Of a DNA stretch of 64,000 nt, positions 34,845-43,783 are shown piece by piece. The first letter of the stretch is position 1; each line of letters starts with the position of its first letter. The notes under the pieces were generated by a model. It was not told the DNA's origin and searched no databases. It saw only the letters and a list, made by a program, of their open reading frames with translations. The stretch is from Lachnospiraceae bacterium. GTDB taxonomy: Bacteria > Bacillota > Clostridia > Lachnospirales > Lachnospiraceae. The position numbers and the translations under genes were made by a program. The stretch spans positions 1-64,000 of the forward strand of contig CABJAB010000003.1 in assembly GCA_902363445.1 (NCBI GenBank). The letters run 5' to 3'.

Positions 34845-36071
34845 CTATCTGAACCGTGAAACGGCTCTTTCTATGGCTTCCAGATAATCCTTTCCGCATT
34901 TAAAAGATGACCGGTTTTTTACATAATCCTTCGCCAGCGTAAGTATGATCCGCTCCGCTCTCACCCGTTTTCCCTCGTTTGATATGGCCGTAATATCCTT
35001 TACATTAGCCATCCCCACAATCCGCCGGATACTTTCCAAACCGGCCGCCGCCGCCGTATCGGACAGCACGGAATCCAGATAATAATCCAGAAATCCTTCA
35101 GTCTTCGCCATGAGATCCGTAACTCTTTTCATAAAAGCTTCTTTGAACTTGACGATAAACTTATCCACGATCTCCCCAATAGTCTGCAGTACCCATCCAC
35201 AGAATTTCTCCCGTTCCCCTTCACTCTCAATGACGGCGTCACCGTTGCACCAGGCAAAAAACAGATTGGCGATGATATTTCCCACATCGTAGCCCATAGG
35301 ACCATAAAAGGCGAACTCCGGGTCGAAAACAAAGAGATGCTCCTGGTTGATAAAGACGGAGCCTGTATGCAGATCGCCGTGAATCAGCGCCTGCGCGTGG
35401 TTCATGAACTCAAATTTAAGCTTGGCCGCCTCCAGCCGCAGCTCCTTATCTTCATATATTTCTTTTTCAATAAAGTCTGCATTGGGGAGAAAAATATTGT
35501 TTCTGTGGTTATAGTCCACATATGGTTCGCTGTAGACTAAGTTCTCACTGATCTCACACAGATCAGGATTGATAAATTCCCTGACTCTTTCCTTTTTTGC
35601 CTTATGATCCATCACCACATCTGTGGAATCCAGCAGAGAATTGACAAGGAAATCCGTGATCTGCTCCCCGAACAGGGGATAGATCTCATGATTCATCAGC
35701 CCTGTCCTCATCATTGTATGGCCGTCCATATCCTCCATCAGCATCGTGCACATGACTCCGTCATATAGATAAACTGCCGGCACCATTCCCGGGGCACTTT
35801 GTGCCTGGAGCCGCAGGATCCTGGACTCTATCCTCCCTCTGTCGGTGGAAAGCTTCATTTCTCTGGAAATTCTCGTTTCTTCCCCGGCCTGTTTGACAAT
35901 AATGGAGGTACCTGTCCTCGCATCCTTTACACGGAACACATAATTGAGGTTTCCGTCTCCAATCTCCTGACAGCTCAAGACCGCCCCTTTCTGGAAAGAA
36001 GGAAGTTTTTCCTTCACATATTCAGCTGCATCCTCTACACTCATTAAAAAATAGCTGTCATACTTTGACAT
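34845..36071 (-). CDS. mtnK: 5-methylthioribose kinase
   Basis: 408-residue choline-kinase-like enzyme that phosphorylates C1 of methylthioribose. Features: N-terminal ATP region CQEIGDGNLNYVFRV, catalytic loop HGDLHTGSVFI, metal-binding VFDPEFAFYGPMGYDVGN (the D-x-E form characteristic of MtnK), and the C-terminal VGMANVKDITAI. ATG 36071 is preceded by GGAGG at 8 bases; the frame runs further upstream into the previous gene. It lies 13 bases downstream of the degenerate ABC gene and 12 bases before mtnA. Confidence 0.93.
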   Translation of the reverse strand: MSKYDSYFLMSVEDAAEYVKEKLPSFQKGAVLSCQEIGDGNLNYVFRVKDARTGTSIIVKQAGEETRISREMKLSTDRGRIESRILRLQAQSAPGMVPAVYLYDGVMCTMLMEDMDGHTMMRTGLMNHEIYPLFGEQITDFLVNSLLDSTDVVMDHKAKKERVREFINPDLCEISENLVYSEPYVDYNHRNNIFLPNADFIEKEIYEDKELRLEAAKLKFEFMNHAQALIHGDLHTGSVFINQEHLFVFDPEFAFYGPMGYDVGNIIANLFFAWCNGDAVIESEGEREKFCGWVLQTIGEIVDKFIVKFKEAFMKRVTDLMAKTEGFLDYYLDSVLSDTAAAAGLESIRRIVGMANVKDITAISNEGKRVRAERIILTLAKDYVKNRSSFKCGKDYLEAIERAVSRFR

Positions 36072-36084
36072 TTCCTTTTCCTCC

Positions 36085-37479
36085 TCACGTAAGTTCTTTA
36101 AGTATCCCATCCCGCACCTCAATGATCCTTTCGCAGCATTTTCTTAAAAATTCCAGATTTTCAGAAAAAATAAGGACCGTCACTCCCTGTTCCCGGATAT
36201 CCTCTAAGAGCAGTCCGAATTTGTAAAAATTCTGGGTATCATAATGGCTTTCCGGTGAAACAAATATCAGAAGCTTAACCCCATAAAACAGCCACCTCGC
36301 CGTCTGAATACGAACGCTCTGCTCTTTTGTCACCTTTCCTTCCGGCAAACGCCTGCTGTCACCGTAACGCTCCAAGAGGTCTCTTCCGTGAATCGCTTTC
36401 ATCACATTGTCATAGAGAAATTTTGTAACACGCTTTCGGGAACGGAACCCTGCCCGTCTGATGCTGTCCGGCAGCCGCAGAACAACATTTTGGAATAGAG
36501 AACAATTATAAAACAGCATATTTCCCCCGTAGGGAATGACCCCCGCCGATAAGTCCGGGATTTTGGACAGCAAAATATCCATAAGCTCCTGTCCGTCGAA
36601 TACGGATGGATTAAAGATTCCTGCCGTTTCACCTGCCAGCAGGGAAAAACTGAGGTCCTTTATCCGGTATCCCCCCGCCAGATGAGAAACAGAGAACAGC
36701 AGCTTCCTCCGCGGTCCCTCTTTTTTTTCCAAGTAAGGGCCTGCTCTCATCACAGGCAAAGGCTGAGATACGCGAAAAGGCCGTTCCGAAAGCTCCATCA
36801 CCGTCGTTCTGCTCCTCATGACCGTAACGCGGTCCAAAATATCAGGCTTCAATTCCTGCTCTGTATTCAGTGCCAGTAAAACGGCAAACTCCCCTCTCTT
36901 TGCCAAGTCCTTTACGACTTTTCCCCAAAGCTCCATTTCCTCCTGGGAATAGATCAGCGTGATATTTTCCATGTATATTGCCCAGGGCTTCTGAACATAG
37001 GCCCGCATCAGCTCGACAATGTGCTTCTGGGCCGGAGTAAGCCGGTCAGGATATTCGTGCGGATCCAAGATTTTCTCCACCTCGAACTTCCGGAAGACCG
37101 ACTCTGCCTTTGTATACAGATCACTTTTTTCCAGCGGACGGAATAAGGGCTGTCTATGATCCACCAGGTACAGATTTTCCGCCAGCGTCAGTGAGGAGAT
37201 CAGGCTGCTGTCATATCCGATCACATAAATATTCTGACTCAGCAGCTTTTTCACGGCTTTCGCCCCTGCAGCTGTCCCTCCGATATACACAGAGCCGGAT
37301 CTTAAAAGGACTTTTCCTTTAAACAGATCATAAAAAGGGCTTTTAACCGGAACGCCTGACATTGAAATCCCATGGACTTCCCCCCGGTAAGCGTCCAGAT
37401 TTATGTTGAAATACTCTCCCGCCTCGCAGGAAAAACACAAATTCCGGAGCTCCAGCGCTTCCCTCTGCGTTTTTTTCAT
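36085..37479 (-). CDS. RbsA-like tandem ABC protein with both ATP sites destroyed
   Basis: 464 residues that align along their whole length with sugar ABC ATPases such as the intact RbsA-type gene at 43784-45316 (for example SSLTLAENLYLV against TMTIAENLFLG). Yet both Walker A loops are gone (GISMSGVPVKSP near residue 37; GIFNPSVFDGQE in the second half), the Walker B sites read IYMENIT and LIFVSPES, the signatures read LTPAQK and VTKEQS, and the H-loop histidine is lost. It cannot be a working ATPase of the usual kind. Its start overlaps the histidine kinase stop by 4 bases, and mtnK follows. A docking or sensor role is likely; no function is established. Confidence 0.85.
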   Translation of the reverse strand: MKKTQREALELRNLCFSCEAGEYFNINLDAYRGEVHGISMSGVPVKSPFYDLFKGKVLLRSGSVYIGGTAAGAKAVKKLLSQNIYVIGYDSSLISSLTLAENLYLVDHRQPLFRPLEKSDLYTKAESVFRKFEVEKILDPHEYPDRLTPAQKHIVELMRAYVQKPWAIYMENITLIYSQEEMELWGKVVKDLAKRGEFAVLLALNTEQELKPDILDRVTVMRSRTTVMELSERPFRVSQPLPVMRAGPYLEKKEGPRRKLLFSVSHLAGGYRIKDLSFSLLAGETAGIFNPSVFDGQELMDILLSKIPDLSAGVIPYGGNMLFYNCSLFQNVVLRLPDSIRRAGFRSRKRVTKFLYDNVMKAIHGRDLLERYGDSRRLPEGKVTKEQSVRIQTARWLFYGVKLLIFVSPESHYDTQNFYKFGLLLEDIREQGVTVLIFSENLEFLRKCCERIIEVRDGILKELT

Positions 37480-38393
37480 AGCCCGTCACCGAGGAACCGC
37501 AAAGACTCCTCCGATGGGACTATGGGCAGCTTGATCTGTACCTCTGTCCCAAGATTTTTCAGGCTGTATACAGTCAATCCGTAGCGGCTTCCGAACATCA
37601 GCTGAATCCTTTGGTTGATATTGATCAGGCCGATGGATTTTTCTCCGCTGTCCACCTGGTAATTCTGTATTTCCCCGCTGCTTTCCAAAAGCCTCCGGCT
37701 GTACTTAATAAGCTCCTCCTCGTCCATTCCTGTCCCATTATCCCTGATAATGATGACCAAATGGACATCCGTACATCTGGCGGAAAGATAAATACTGTTA
37801 TTTTCCCTGCTCTTGTCAAACCCATGATAGATCGCGTTTTCCACTATGGGCTGAAAAACCAGCTTTGGTATAATATAGGATCTAATGGCTTCGTCATCCA
37901 GGCTTTCATCGATTTCAATGGAAAAAGGGACCTTTAATCTGTATTTCATAATATCCGTATAGTCTTTAAGGTTGTCCAGTTCCTTCTGTACGGTTGAAAA
38001 GTTTCCATTCTGACTGATGCTGTACCGCAGCATGGAAGACAGCGCTTCGATCACTGACGTCGTCTGCTGCGCGTTTTCGTCCAGTGCAAGCCCTCTGATG
38101 GAATCCAGCGTATTGTAAAGAAAATGGGGACCGATCTGATTTTGCATTGCCGCCAGCTCCGCCTGCTTTTGAAGCAGAGAATAATTCACCTGCTTTTTAG
38201 AATTTTCAACAATACGTTCCAAAAGCCCCGTCACCAACGCCGATATAGGAAGACGTTTTTTCGTCTCCGCTCCCATGTCATAGTGGTTGGCCTCTATAAA
38301 TCCTTTGACAGCTTTTACTGCATGGAGCAGAGCCAGAATCAGGAAAAAAATGCACAGAGTCTCCAGAATCACCAACACAATTAAGCCCTTCAT
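37476..38393 (-). CDS. Sensor histidine kinase, YesM/LytS type, without external sensor domain
   Basis: 305 residues. One N-terminal membrane helix (about 3-27), a short coiled segment, the His_kinase block NQIGPHFLYNTLDSIRGLA with phospho-acceptor His90, and a GHKL ATPase domain (N-box FQPIVENAIYHGF, G-box RDNGTGM, late SIGLININQRIQLMFG). YesM-type kinases usually have a large extracytoplasmic sensor between two helices; here it is absent. It lies between the response regulator (12-base gap) and the pseudo-ABC protein (4-base overlap), which could provide the input. Confidence 0.92.
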   Translation of the reverse strand: MKGLIVLVILETLCIFFLILALLHAVKAVKGFIEANHYDMGAETKKRLPISALVTGLLERIVENSKKQVNYSLLQKQAELAAMQNQIGPHFLYNTLDSIRGLALDENAQQTTSVIEALSSMLRYSISQNGNFSTVQKELDNLKDYTDIMKYRLKVPFSIEIDESLDDEAIRSYIIPKLVFQPIVENAIYHGFDKSRENNSIYLSARCTDVHLVIIIRDNGTGMDEEELIKYSRRLLESSGEIQNYQVDSGEKSIGLININQRIQLMFGSRYGLTVYSLKNLGTEVQIKLPIVPSEESLRFLGDGL

Positions 38394-38405
38394 TTTTCTC
38401 CCCTG

Positions 38406-40031
38406 TCAGCGATGGAACTCGCGGTATTCCGACGGAGTGACGCCTACATTTTTCAGGAACTGCCTGCGAAAGCTTTTGATATCCTTATAACCCACCGATG
38501 CGGCAATCTCCGCGATGCTGTCATCACTTTGAGAAATCTTCTCCTTTGCTTTTTCAATCCTCACCGTTGCGATAGCGTCCGTTATATTGGTCTTTGTCTC
38601 TTTCTTATAAAGGATACCCAGATACGCGCTGCTGAGATGGACATGGCGGGCGATGCTGTCCAGCGATATCTTCAGGGGATAATTGTCATAAATATATTTG
38701 TTGATCTCCTGTATCATCTGATTTGCCGGCTTCTGCTTGTTATCCAAATAGCCGCGGACAACTCCGGAAACCTCCTCCAGAAATTTTTCCTCCAATATCT
38801 TTAGGGACGGATAATGCCGGATTTCCTGAATATAGGAATATTCTTCCGGCGCTTTCCTCTCAAAATCAGCATGATACCGTTTCATGCAGCTTATAAAAAA
38901 TGTGAAAAATTCAAAAAACCAGTCTGTGACCTTTTGAGGACATCTTTCAAATCTGGAATAGGCCTCCCGAAACACCGAAATACACGATTCTCTGATTCCG
39001 TCCAAATCTAAAATATCAATATAATGAGATAAATTATACTTTTCCGGCTCCAGTCCTATCTTCTCATCCTCCGGAAGTCCCGCTCCCTCGTTGGCCTCCA
39101 GTATCCTGTCCGTACCCAGCATGATCCTTCCGGCCGCCAATGCGGTACAGGCGCTGTAAGCCTGTACAAGTCCTTCCACAGAAAAAGTAAGCTCATACTT
39201 GGAAATCGTCACGCAGATCTCTCTTCGGCGCTTCGCCATCAGCGCGACCAATTCCCGGAACCGCAAAAGGCGGGACGCGGCCTTGGAACGGTTTGCCCTG
39301 GAATAATTTAGCAGGAAAACAAACCGTTCCAAATCCGCGTTTTCCAATACGATTTCCAGATCGCTGCAAATCTCTTCGAATACCCGCCTGAATAATTTTT
39401 TAATCTTTTCAAAAGCCGCCTCCGACCTCCCGCAGGCGCGGCTCACGTCGTCCAGCTTGAGGATGCCCAAAAGGAAGCAGGAATCAGAAAAATGATATGC
39501 GTATTTTTCATTGACCTCTGTAAGTGTGCAGGTAATAAAATCCTGATTTTTATATGCCAGCTTTAAAAGAAAATACTCCCTTGCGCTTTTGCTGGAGGGA
39601 ACCTCCTCGATCTGGAGCAGATGGGATCGGATGTCCCGGACCGCCGCTTCCAGACAATGGTTCAGCTCTTCTCTGTTGACCGGCTTCAGCAGATAATCCT
39701 TCACACCATATTTGATCGCATTCTGCGCGTATTCAAAACGCTGGTAGCCGCTGATCAGGATACAGCGGATATCCGCATATTGTTCTGATAAAAGCCTGGC
39801 CAGCTCCAGCCCGTCTTTTCCGTCCTTATCACCCAGGCGAATGTCTGTGATCACAATATTCGGCATCTGATATTCAATCGCCACCATAGCTTCATCCGCC
39901 GACTGACATGGAGTGAGGCAGGCCAGGTTCAGTCTTTCCCATTCAATCAAAGACCGAATCAGCTTACAAATATAAATTTCATCATCTACGATCAGTACCT
40001 TCAGTTTGATTTTAATGTCCCTCCCATACAT
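38406..40031 (-). CDS. YesN-type response regulator with AraC DNA-binding domain
   Basis: 541 residues. Receiver domain KVLIVDDEIYICKLI with phospho-acceptor Asp63 (IVITDIRLGD) and switch Lys in DYLLKPVNREEL; a long central region without a recognised domain; a C-terminal AraC helix-turn-helix pair (ISLDSIARHVHLSSAYLGIL and SIAEIAASVGYKDIKSF). It should activate the transport/catabolic genes when phosphorylated. The start is uncertain: ATG 40031 overlaps the kinase gene by 20 bases, but a strong GGGAGGG site lies just after it, so a non-ATG start a few codons later is possible. Confidence 0.9.
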   Translation of the reverse strand: MYGRDIKIKLKVLIVDDEIYICKLIRSLIEWERLNLACLTPCQSADEAMVAIEYQMPNIVITDIRLGDKDGKDGLELARLLSEQYADIRCILISGYQRFEYAQNAIKYGVKDYLLKPVNREELNHCLEAAVRDIRSHLLQIEEVPSSKSAREYFLLKLAYKNQDFITCTLTEVNEKYAYHFSDSCFLLGILKLDDVSRACGRSEAAFEKIKKLFRRVFEEICSDLEIVLENADLERFVFLLNYSRANRSKAASRLLRFRELVALMAKRRREICVTISKYELTFSVEGLVQAYSACTALAAGRIMLGTDRILEANEGAGLPEDEKIGLEPEKYNLSHYIDILDLDGIRESCISVFREAYSRFERCPQKVTDWFFEFFTFFISCMKRYHADFERKAPEEYSYIQEIRHYPSLKILEEKFLEEVSGVVRGYLDNKQKPANQMIQEINKYIYDNYPLKISLDSIARHVHLSSAYLGILYKKETKTNITDAIATVRIEKAKEKISQSDDSIAEIAASVGYKDIKSFRRQFLKNVGVTPSEYREFHR

Positions 40032-41499
40032 CTGTATATTTCGCATACATTTCATCCCAGAAATCCTTATCATCGCGGGTCAGATCCTTCATCTCGAACG
40101 ATCTGCCGGAAAGTTCCTTCATCTCATCCTCCGAAGCCGCTTCTCCGGCTGCGTAGATCTGCATCAGTGCGTTTCCGGCGGCAGTGGCATAACGGATGCC
40201 TGACTCCAGGGGAAGCCCTGTGCAGGCAGAGATCGTTTCTCCCAGAAGTTCGCACTGGCATCCGCCGTTAAAAAGCCTGATCCTCTCAAATTTTGTCCCA
40301 AGGCCGGCCTCCATTTCCTCGACACAGTTTCGGGCCGCAAGCGCATAGCTGTCAATAAGGCAACGATAGACCTCCTCCGGCCGTTCGGGAATATACTGCC
40401 CGGTTTCCCGGCAATAGTCCTGTACTCTTCCCATCATGTCAGAGCTCCTGTGATAAAACATCGGATCGTTGGGATTTACGGCGCATTTCGCCGCGGGCAG
40501 CCTCCTGGCCATGGCCTCCAGATCGTCGAAGGAATACACATATCCCCTGTCCTGAAAGCCCTTCATACATTGATTCATGATCCAGAAGCCTTGGACATCC
40601 CGATAAATGGTGTATTTTCCAAAGGCGCACTTCACCGTTCGGAATCCTCCTTCGAACAGCTTGTCGTTCACCCTGGGCCGTTCTGTCTCAACACCCGCCA
40701 GCATCATGGTCCCCATGCTGATGAACATCGTTCTTTCATCCAGGCCTGAAACAGCGGGAAGCGCCGCCGGCGTATCGTGTCCCGTATCCAGCACCACTTT
40801 GATGCTTCCGTCGCCTATGTAATCTCCCACACCGGGGGCTACATCCCCTATTATACTTCCCGCCGCTTTAAACTCCCGGAAAATATCTGTCCTGAGCCCT
40901 AATTTATAAAGGAGTTCCGTATTATAGGCCGTCGTTTCCAAATTGGTAAATCCCAGGGTGGATGCCATCGTATCGTCCATGACCGGACATCCCGAAAGGA
41001 AATAGGTGAGGACTCCGGCTGTTCCCAAGAGAAATTTTGTCTTTTCATAAACCGGAGAAAACCTTTTATCCGCCAGAAGCTGAGAGGAACCGAGCCCCAG
41101 AAAATATATGCTCCCGGTCCCGTAATACAGTTCCTTATGAGACAAAAGGGAAAAGAACTCTTTTTTTATTTGGATCGTTCTTTTGTCCCTGTGCTGGAAC
41201 ATGTTGGACAAAAGCTGACCATTCTCTCCGAACAGCCCATAATCTCCGCCCCAGGTCGTCACGCCGATGGATTCGACGGCCCCTTTGCCCTTTTCCAGCA
41301 CGAATTCCTTAAACCTGCACATCACCTGGTTATAAATGTGCATGATATCCGTATACATACATCCCAAAATTGTCACCGGCTCGTAAGAAAACGGCTTCGA
41401 TCCCGCAATGCGGATCTTATCGCCGTCGTATGCAATATCCACCATCTTTCCATTGCTGGAGCCGCAGTCTACTGCAATAAAATGTTTTTCTGCCGCCAT
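40012..41499 (-). CDS. FGGY family carbohydrate kinase (rhamnulokinase-like)
   Basis: 495 residues with the two ASKHA domains of FGGY kinases: N-terminal phosphate loop FIAVDCGSSNGKMVDIAYD, IGVTTWGGDYGLFG, the hinge GHDTPAALPAVSG, and the C-terminal ATP block LFNGGCQCELLGETIS with GLPLESGIRYATAAGNAL. The arrangement is closest to rhamnulokinase-type members, but no rhamnose genes are nearby, so the substrate is open; a 5-deoxy sugar or ketose is likely from context. ATG 41499 is preceded by AAGGAGG. It sits between the binding protein and the response regulator. Confidence 0.88.
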   Translation of the reverse strand: MAAEKHFIAVDCGSSNGKMVDIAYDGDKIRIAGSKPFSYEPVTILGCMYTDIMHIYNQVMCRFKEFVLEKGKGAVESIGVTTWGGDYGLFGENGQLLSNMFQHRDKRTIQIKKEFFSLLSHKELYYGTGSIYFLGLGSSQLLADKRFSPVYEKTKFLLGTAGVLTYFLSGCPVMDDTMASTLGFTNLETTAYNTELLYKLGLRTDIFREFKAAGSIIGDVAPGVGDYIGDGSIKVVLDTGHDTPAALPAVSGLDERTMFISMGTMMLAGVETERPRVNDKLFEGGFRTVKCAFGKYTIYRDVQGFWIMNQCMKGFQDRGYVYSFDDLEAMARRLPAAKCAVNPNDPMFYHRSSDMMGRVQDYCRETGQYIPERPEEVYRCLIDSYALAARNCVEEMEAGLGTKFERIRLFNGGCQCELLGETISACTGLPLESGIRYATAAGNALMQIYAAGEAASEDEMKELSGRSFEMKDLTRDDKDFWDEMYAKYTDVWEGH

Positions 41500-41519
41500 G
41501 CCTGGCCTCCTTATAAGAG

Positions 41520-41560
41520 CGAAAATAGTGAAGAAGTACAAGACTTCTCCACTATTTTCT
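41520..41560 (-). promoter_or_regulatory. Intercistronic hairpin after the sugar-binding protein gene
   Basis: A long, nearly perfect stem pairs GAAAATAGTG-GAGAAGT with ACTTC-TT-CACTATTTTC around a 5-base loop, in the gap between the binding-protein and kinase genes. It lacks a strong T tail. Such hairpins commonly protect the upstream mRNA and keep binding-protein levels high relative to downstream genes. Confidence 0.65.
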
Positions 41561-41596
41561 TTCATATGTGCCGCGTCTTTAGTTGTGGATCAAGCC

Positions 41597-42694
41597 TTAC
41601 TGATAGGTACCGGCCGCCGTATGGATATCGATCCATTTCTGGAGAGTCTTCTGGTCGTCAAGAGTGATGATATCCTTAGGAACCTTCTGAAGCTTATCCG
41701 CGGACCGATCCACACCGCTGCAGAGGTCATACGCGAGCTGTAAGGACATATCACAGCCGGCTACGATATCTTTGCCGATGGTCATGGTCAGATTGCCGTC
41801 CGCTACGGACTTAACGGCGCCGGCCAGGGCGTCTACAGAAATGACCATGGTACCGTCAAGCCTTCCTTCCTGCTCAAGAACCTGGACAACGCCGAGACTC
41901 ATCTCATCGTTCGCGCAGATGACGGCGTCAATCTTGTCATATACCTGGCACCAGTTCTCCATGAGAGCGATGGCCTCGTCTCTCTGCCAGTTGGCCGTAT
42001 TGGTATCCGTTACCGTATAGCCGGCGGCTTCCAGTTTTTCTTTGCAGTATTTTTCGCGGGCATTCGCATGCTGGTTTCCAACCTCTCCCTGCATGAACAG
42101 GATCGTAGGATTCTCGATCTTCTTCTCATCCAGCCACTTTACCGCATACTCGCCGAGAAGCTCGCCGTCGTCCTGAGGATCCGACTCCACCTCATACGCC
42201 CAGTCGCAGTCAACCGCCAGGTCATTGATAAAGTGGATGCCTTTCGCTTTGCACTCCTCTACAATAGGAAGGATCGCTTCGGGGTCGTCTGTCTGGCAGA
42301 TGATCGCGTCAACGTCCTGTGCGATGAAGTTTTCAAGGACCTCGATCTGCTTGTTTGTATCAAACTCGCAGTCCACCTGGAGCACTTCAAGCTTTCCCGC
42401 CCAGTTCTCCTTAGCCTGTCTCATGTACTCTGAGGCCTCCATGGATGTAAACGCGTCGGAAAGGCCCTTAGCCGCAAAACCAATCTTGAAGGTCTTCCCG
42501 GAATCAGCCGCTGTCGTTGTCTCTTTGGATTCCGTCTTTGACTCAGCTGCTTTTGTCGTCTCGGCCGCCTTGGTCGTTTCTGCTGCTTTGGTGGTCCCGC
42601 CCGCATCCGCGGCCCCGTCCTTTTTTCCGCCTCCGCAGGCTGCCAGAGACAACACCATGACTGCTGCTAACATCAGTGACAAAAATTTCTTCAT
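41597..42694 (-). CDS. Sugar ABC transporter substrate-binding lipoprotein (RbsB-like)
   Basis: 365 residues. Lipoprotein signal MKKFLSLMLAAVMVLSL with lipobox LAAC, then a low-complexity linker built from repeated TTKAAE units (residues about 33-60), then a periplasmic-binding fold (KIGFAAKGLSDAF... DAVICANDEMSLGVVQVLEQEGR... GTMVISVDALAGAVKSV). This is the ribose/galactose-type (Peripla_BP_4) family. It belongs with the permease and ATPase just upstream. Context points to methylthioribose, 5-deoxyribose or a similar pentose. Confidence 0.93.
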   Translation of the reverse strand: MKKFLSLMLAAVMVLSLAACGGGKKDGAADAGGTTKAAETTKAAETTKAAESKTESKETTTAADSGKTFKIGFAAKGLSDAFTSMEASEYMRQAKENWAGKLEVLQVDCEFDTNKQIEVLENFIAQDVDAIICQTDDPEAILPIVEECKAKGIHFINDLAVDCDWAYEVESDPQDDGELLGEYAVKWLDEKKIENPTILFMQGEVGNQHANAREKYCKEKLEAAGYTVTDTNTANWQRDEAIALMENWCQVYDKIDAVICANDEMSLGVVQVLEQEGRLDGTMVISVDALAGAVKSVADGNLTMTIGKDIVAGCDMSLQLAYDLCSGVDRSADKLQKVPKDIITLDDQKTLQKWIDIHTAAGTYQ

Positions 42695-42769
42695 ACCATT
42701 TCCTCCTTTAGGAATTTTTTTATATAAGCGGACAGAGACGTGAGCCCTGCCGCGAATATCCTTCTGCCG

Positions 42770-43774
42770 CTAAGCCGTTACCTTGGAATTTTTTCCCCTC
42801 ATATCGATGATAACGGCCACTACGATCAGAACGCCTTTTAAAATTTGATGGTAATAAGACTGCACGGACAAGAGGTTGAAGATATTGTTGATCATACCCA
42901 CGATCAGAATACCGACCAGGGTACCGAACATCGTGCCTTCGCCTCCGGTGAAGCTTGTGCCGCCAAGGACCGCGCCGGTGATCGCGTCAAACTCGTAGCC
43001 TTCTCCCGCCGTAGGCTGTCCCGTGTTCAGACGGCACATCAGAAGGATTCCGGCCAGACCTCCCATCGCGCCCTGAACGATGTAAGAAATCATACGAATC
43101 TTATTCACATTGATGCCGGAGGCTACCGCGGCTTCCTCATTGCCGCCGATGGCATATATATACCGGCCGTACATGGTCTTCTTCAGCAGGATCGTGAAGA
43201 TCACAAACAAGATCAGCATGATCAGTACGGGAATGGGAATTCCGAGGATGGAGCCTTTGCCCAAAACTGCAATATCGCCGATCTGGTAGATCACGTTCCC
43301 GCCCGTATATAAGAGAGCGGCGCCGCGGATCGAGGTCATCATTGCCAAAGTCGCCATAAAAGCCGGGACCTTAAATTTTGTGATGATGATCCCGTTTACA
43401 AATCCGATGATAATGCCCAGAAGAATCGAATATGCGACTGCCATAAGCCCTGCCAGGACTGGATTCACTCCCATTTTAGTCGTCAGATCCACATATGCAA
43501 CGATACCGGCGACACCGGTAAAAGCCGCTACGGACCCGGGTGAGAGGTCGGTCACGCCGGAAATGATCAGCATGGTGATGGGAAACGCGATGATCGCGTA
43601 GATTGCCGTCTGACGCAGAATATTCACCAGATTGCTGACCTTTAAGAAGGCCGGACTCGCAAAGGAGCTGATGGCAAAAATCGCGATAAACAGAATATAG
43701 ATCATATATTTTTTAAATATCGTCTGAATAATATGCGTTTTTTTATTACCTTTCATATCGACTGTCTTGTTCAT
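42770..43774 (-). CDS. Sugar ABC transporter permease (RbsC-like)
   Basis: 334 residues, strongly hydrophobic with 8-10 membrane segments. Family sequences include ITMLIISGVTDLSPGSVAAF, VNGIIITKFKVPAFMATLAMM, and the ATPase-contact loop AIGGNEEAAVASGINV near residue 225. A single permease gene implies a homodimeric channel. ATG 43774 (or the preceding ATG 43777) follows AGGAGG. It is 9 bases downstream of the ATPase gene. Confidence 0.93.
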   Translation of the reverse strand: MNKTVDMKGNKKTHIIQTIFKKYMIYILFIAIFAISSFASPAFLKVSNLVNILRQTAIYAIIAFPITMLIISGVTDLSPGSVAAFTGVAGIVAYVDLTTKMGVNPVLAGLMAVAYSILLGIIIGFVNGIIITKFKVPAFMATLAMMTSIRGAALLYTGGNVIYQIGDIAVLGKGSILGIPIPVLIMLILFVIFTILLKKTMYGRYIYAIGGNEEAAVASGINVNKIRMISYIVQGAMGGLAGILLMCRLNTGQPTAGEGYEFDAITGAVLGGTSFTGGEGTMFGTLVGILIVGMINNIFNLLSVQSYYHQILKGVLIVVAVIIDMRGKNSKVTA

Positions 43775-43783
43775 CATATCCTC

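Noticed and set aside
40012..41499. Rhamnose operon kinase
   Set aside because: The kinase looks rhamnulokinase-like, but no rhamnose isomerase or mutarotase is present; the class II aldolase alone does not decide.
42510..42600. Repeated TTKAAE units as a possible repeat element
   Set aside because: These are in-frame coding repeats of the lipoprotein linker, common in Lachnospiraceae binding proteins.
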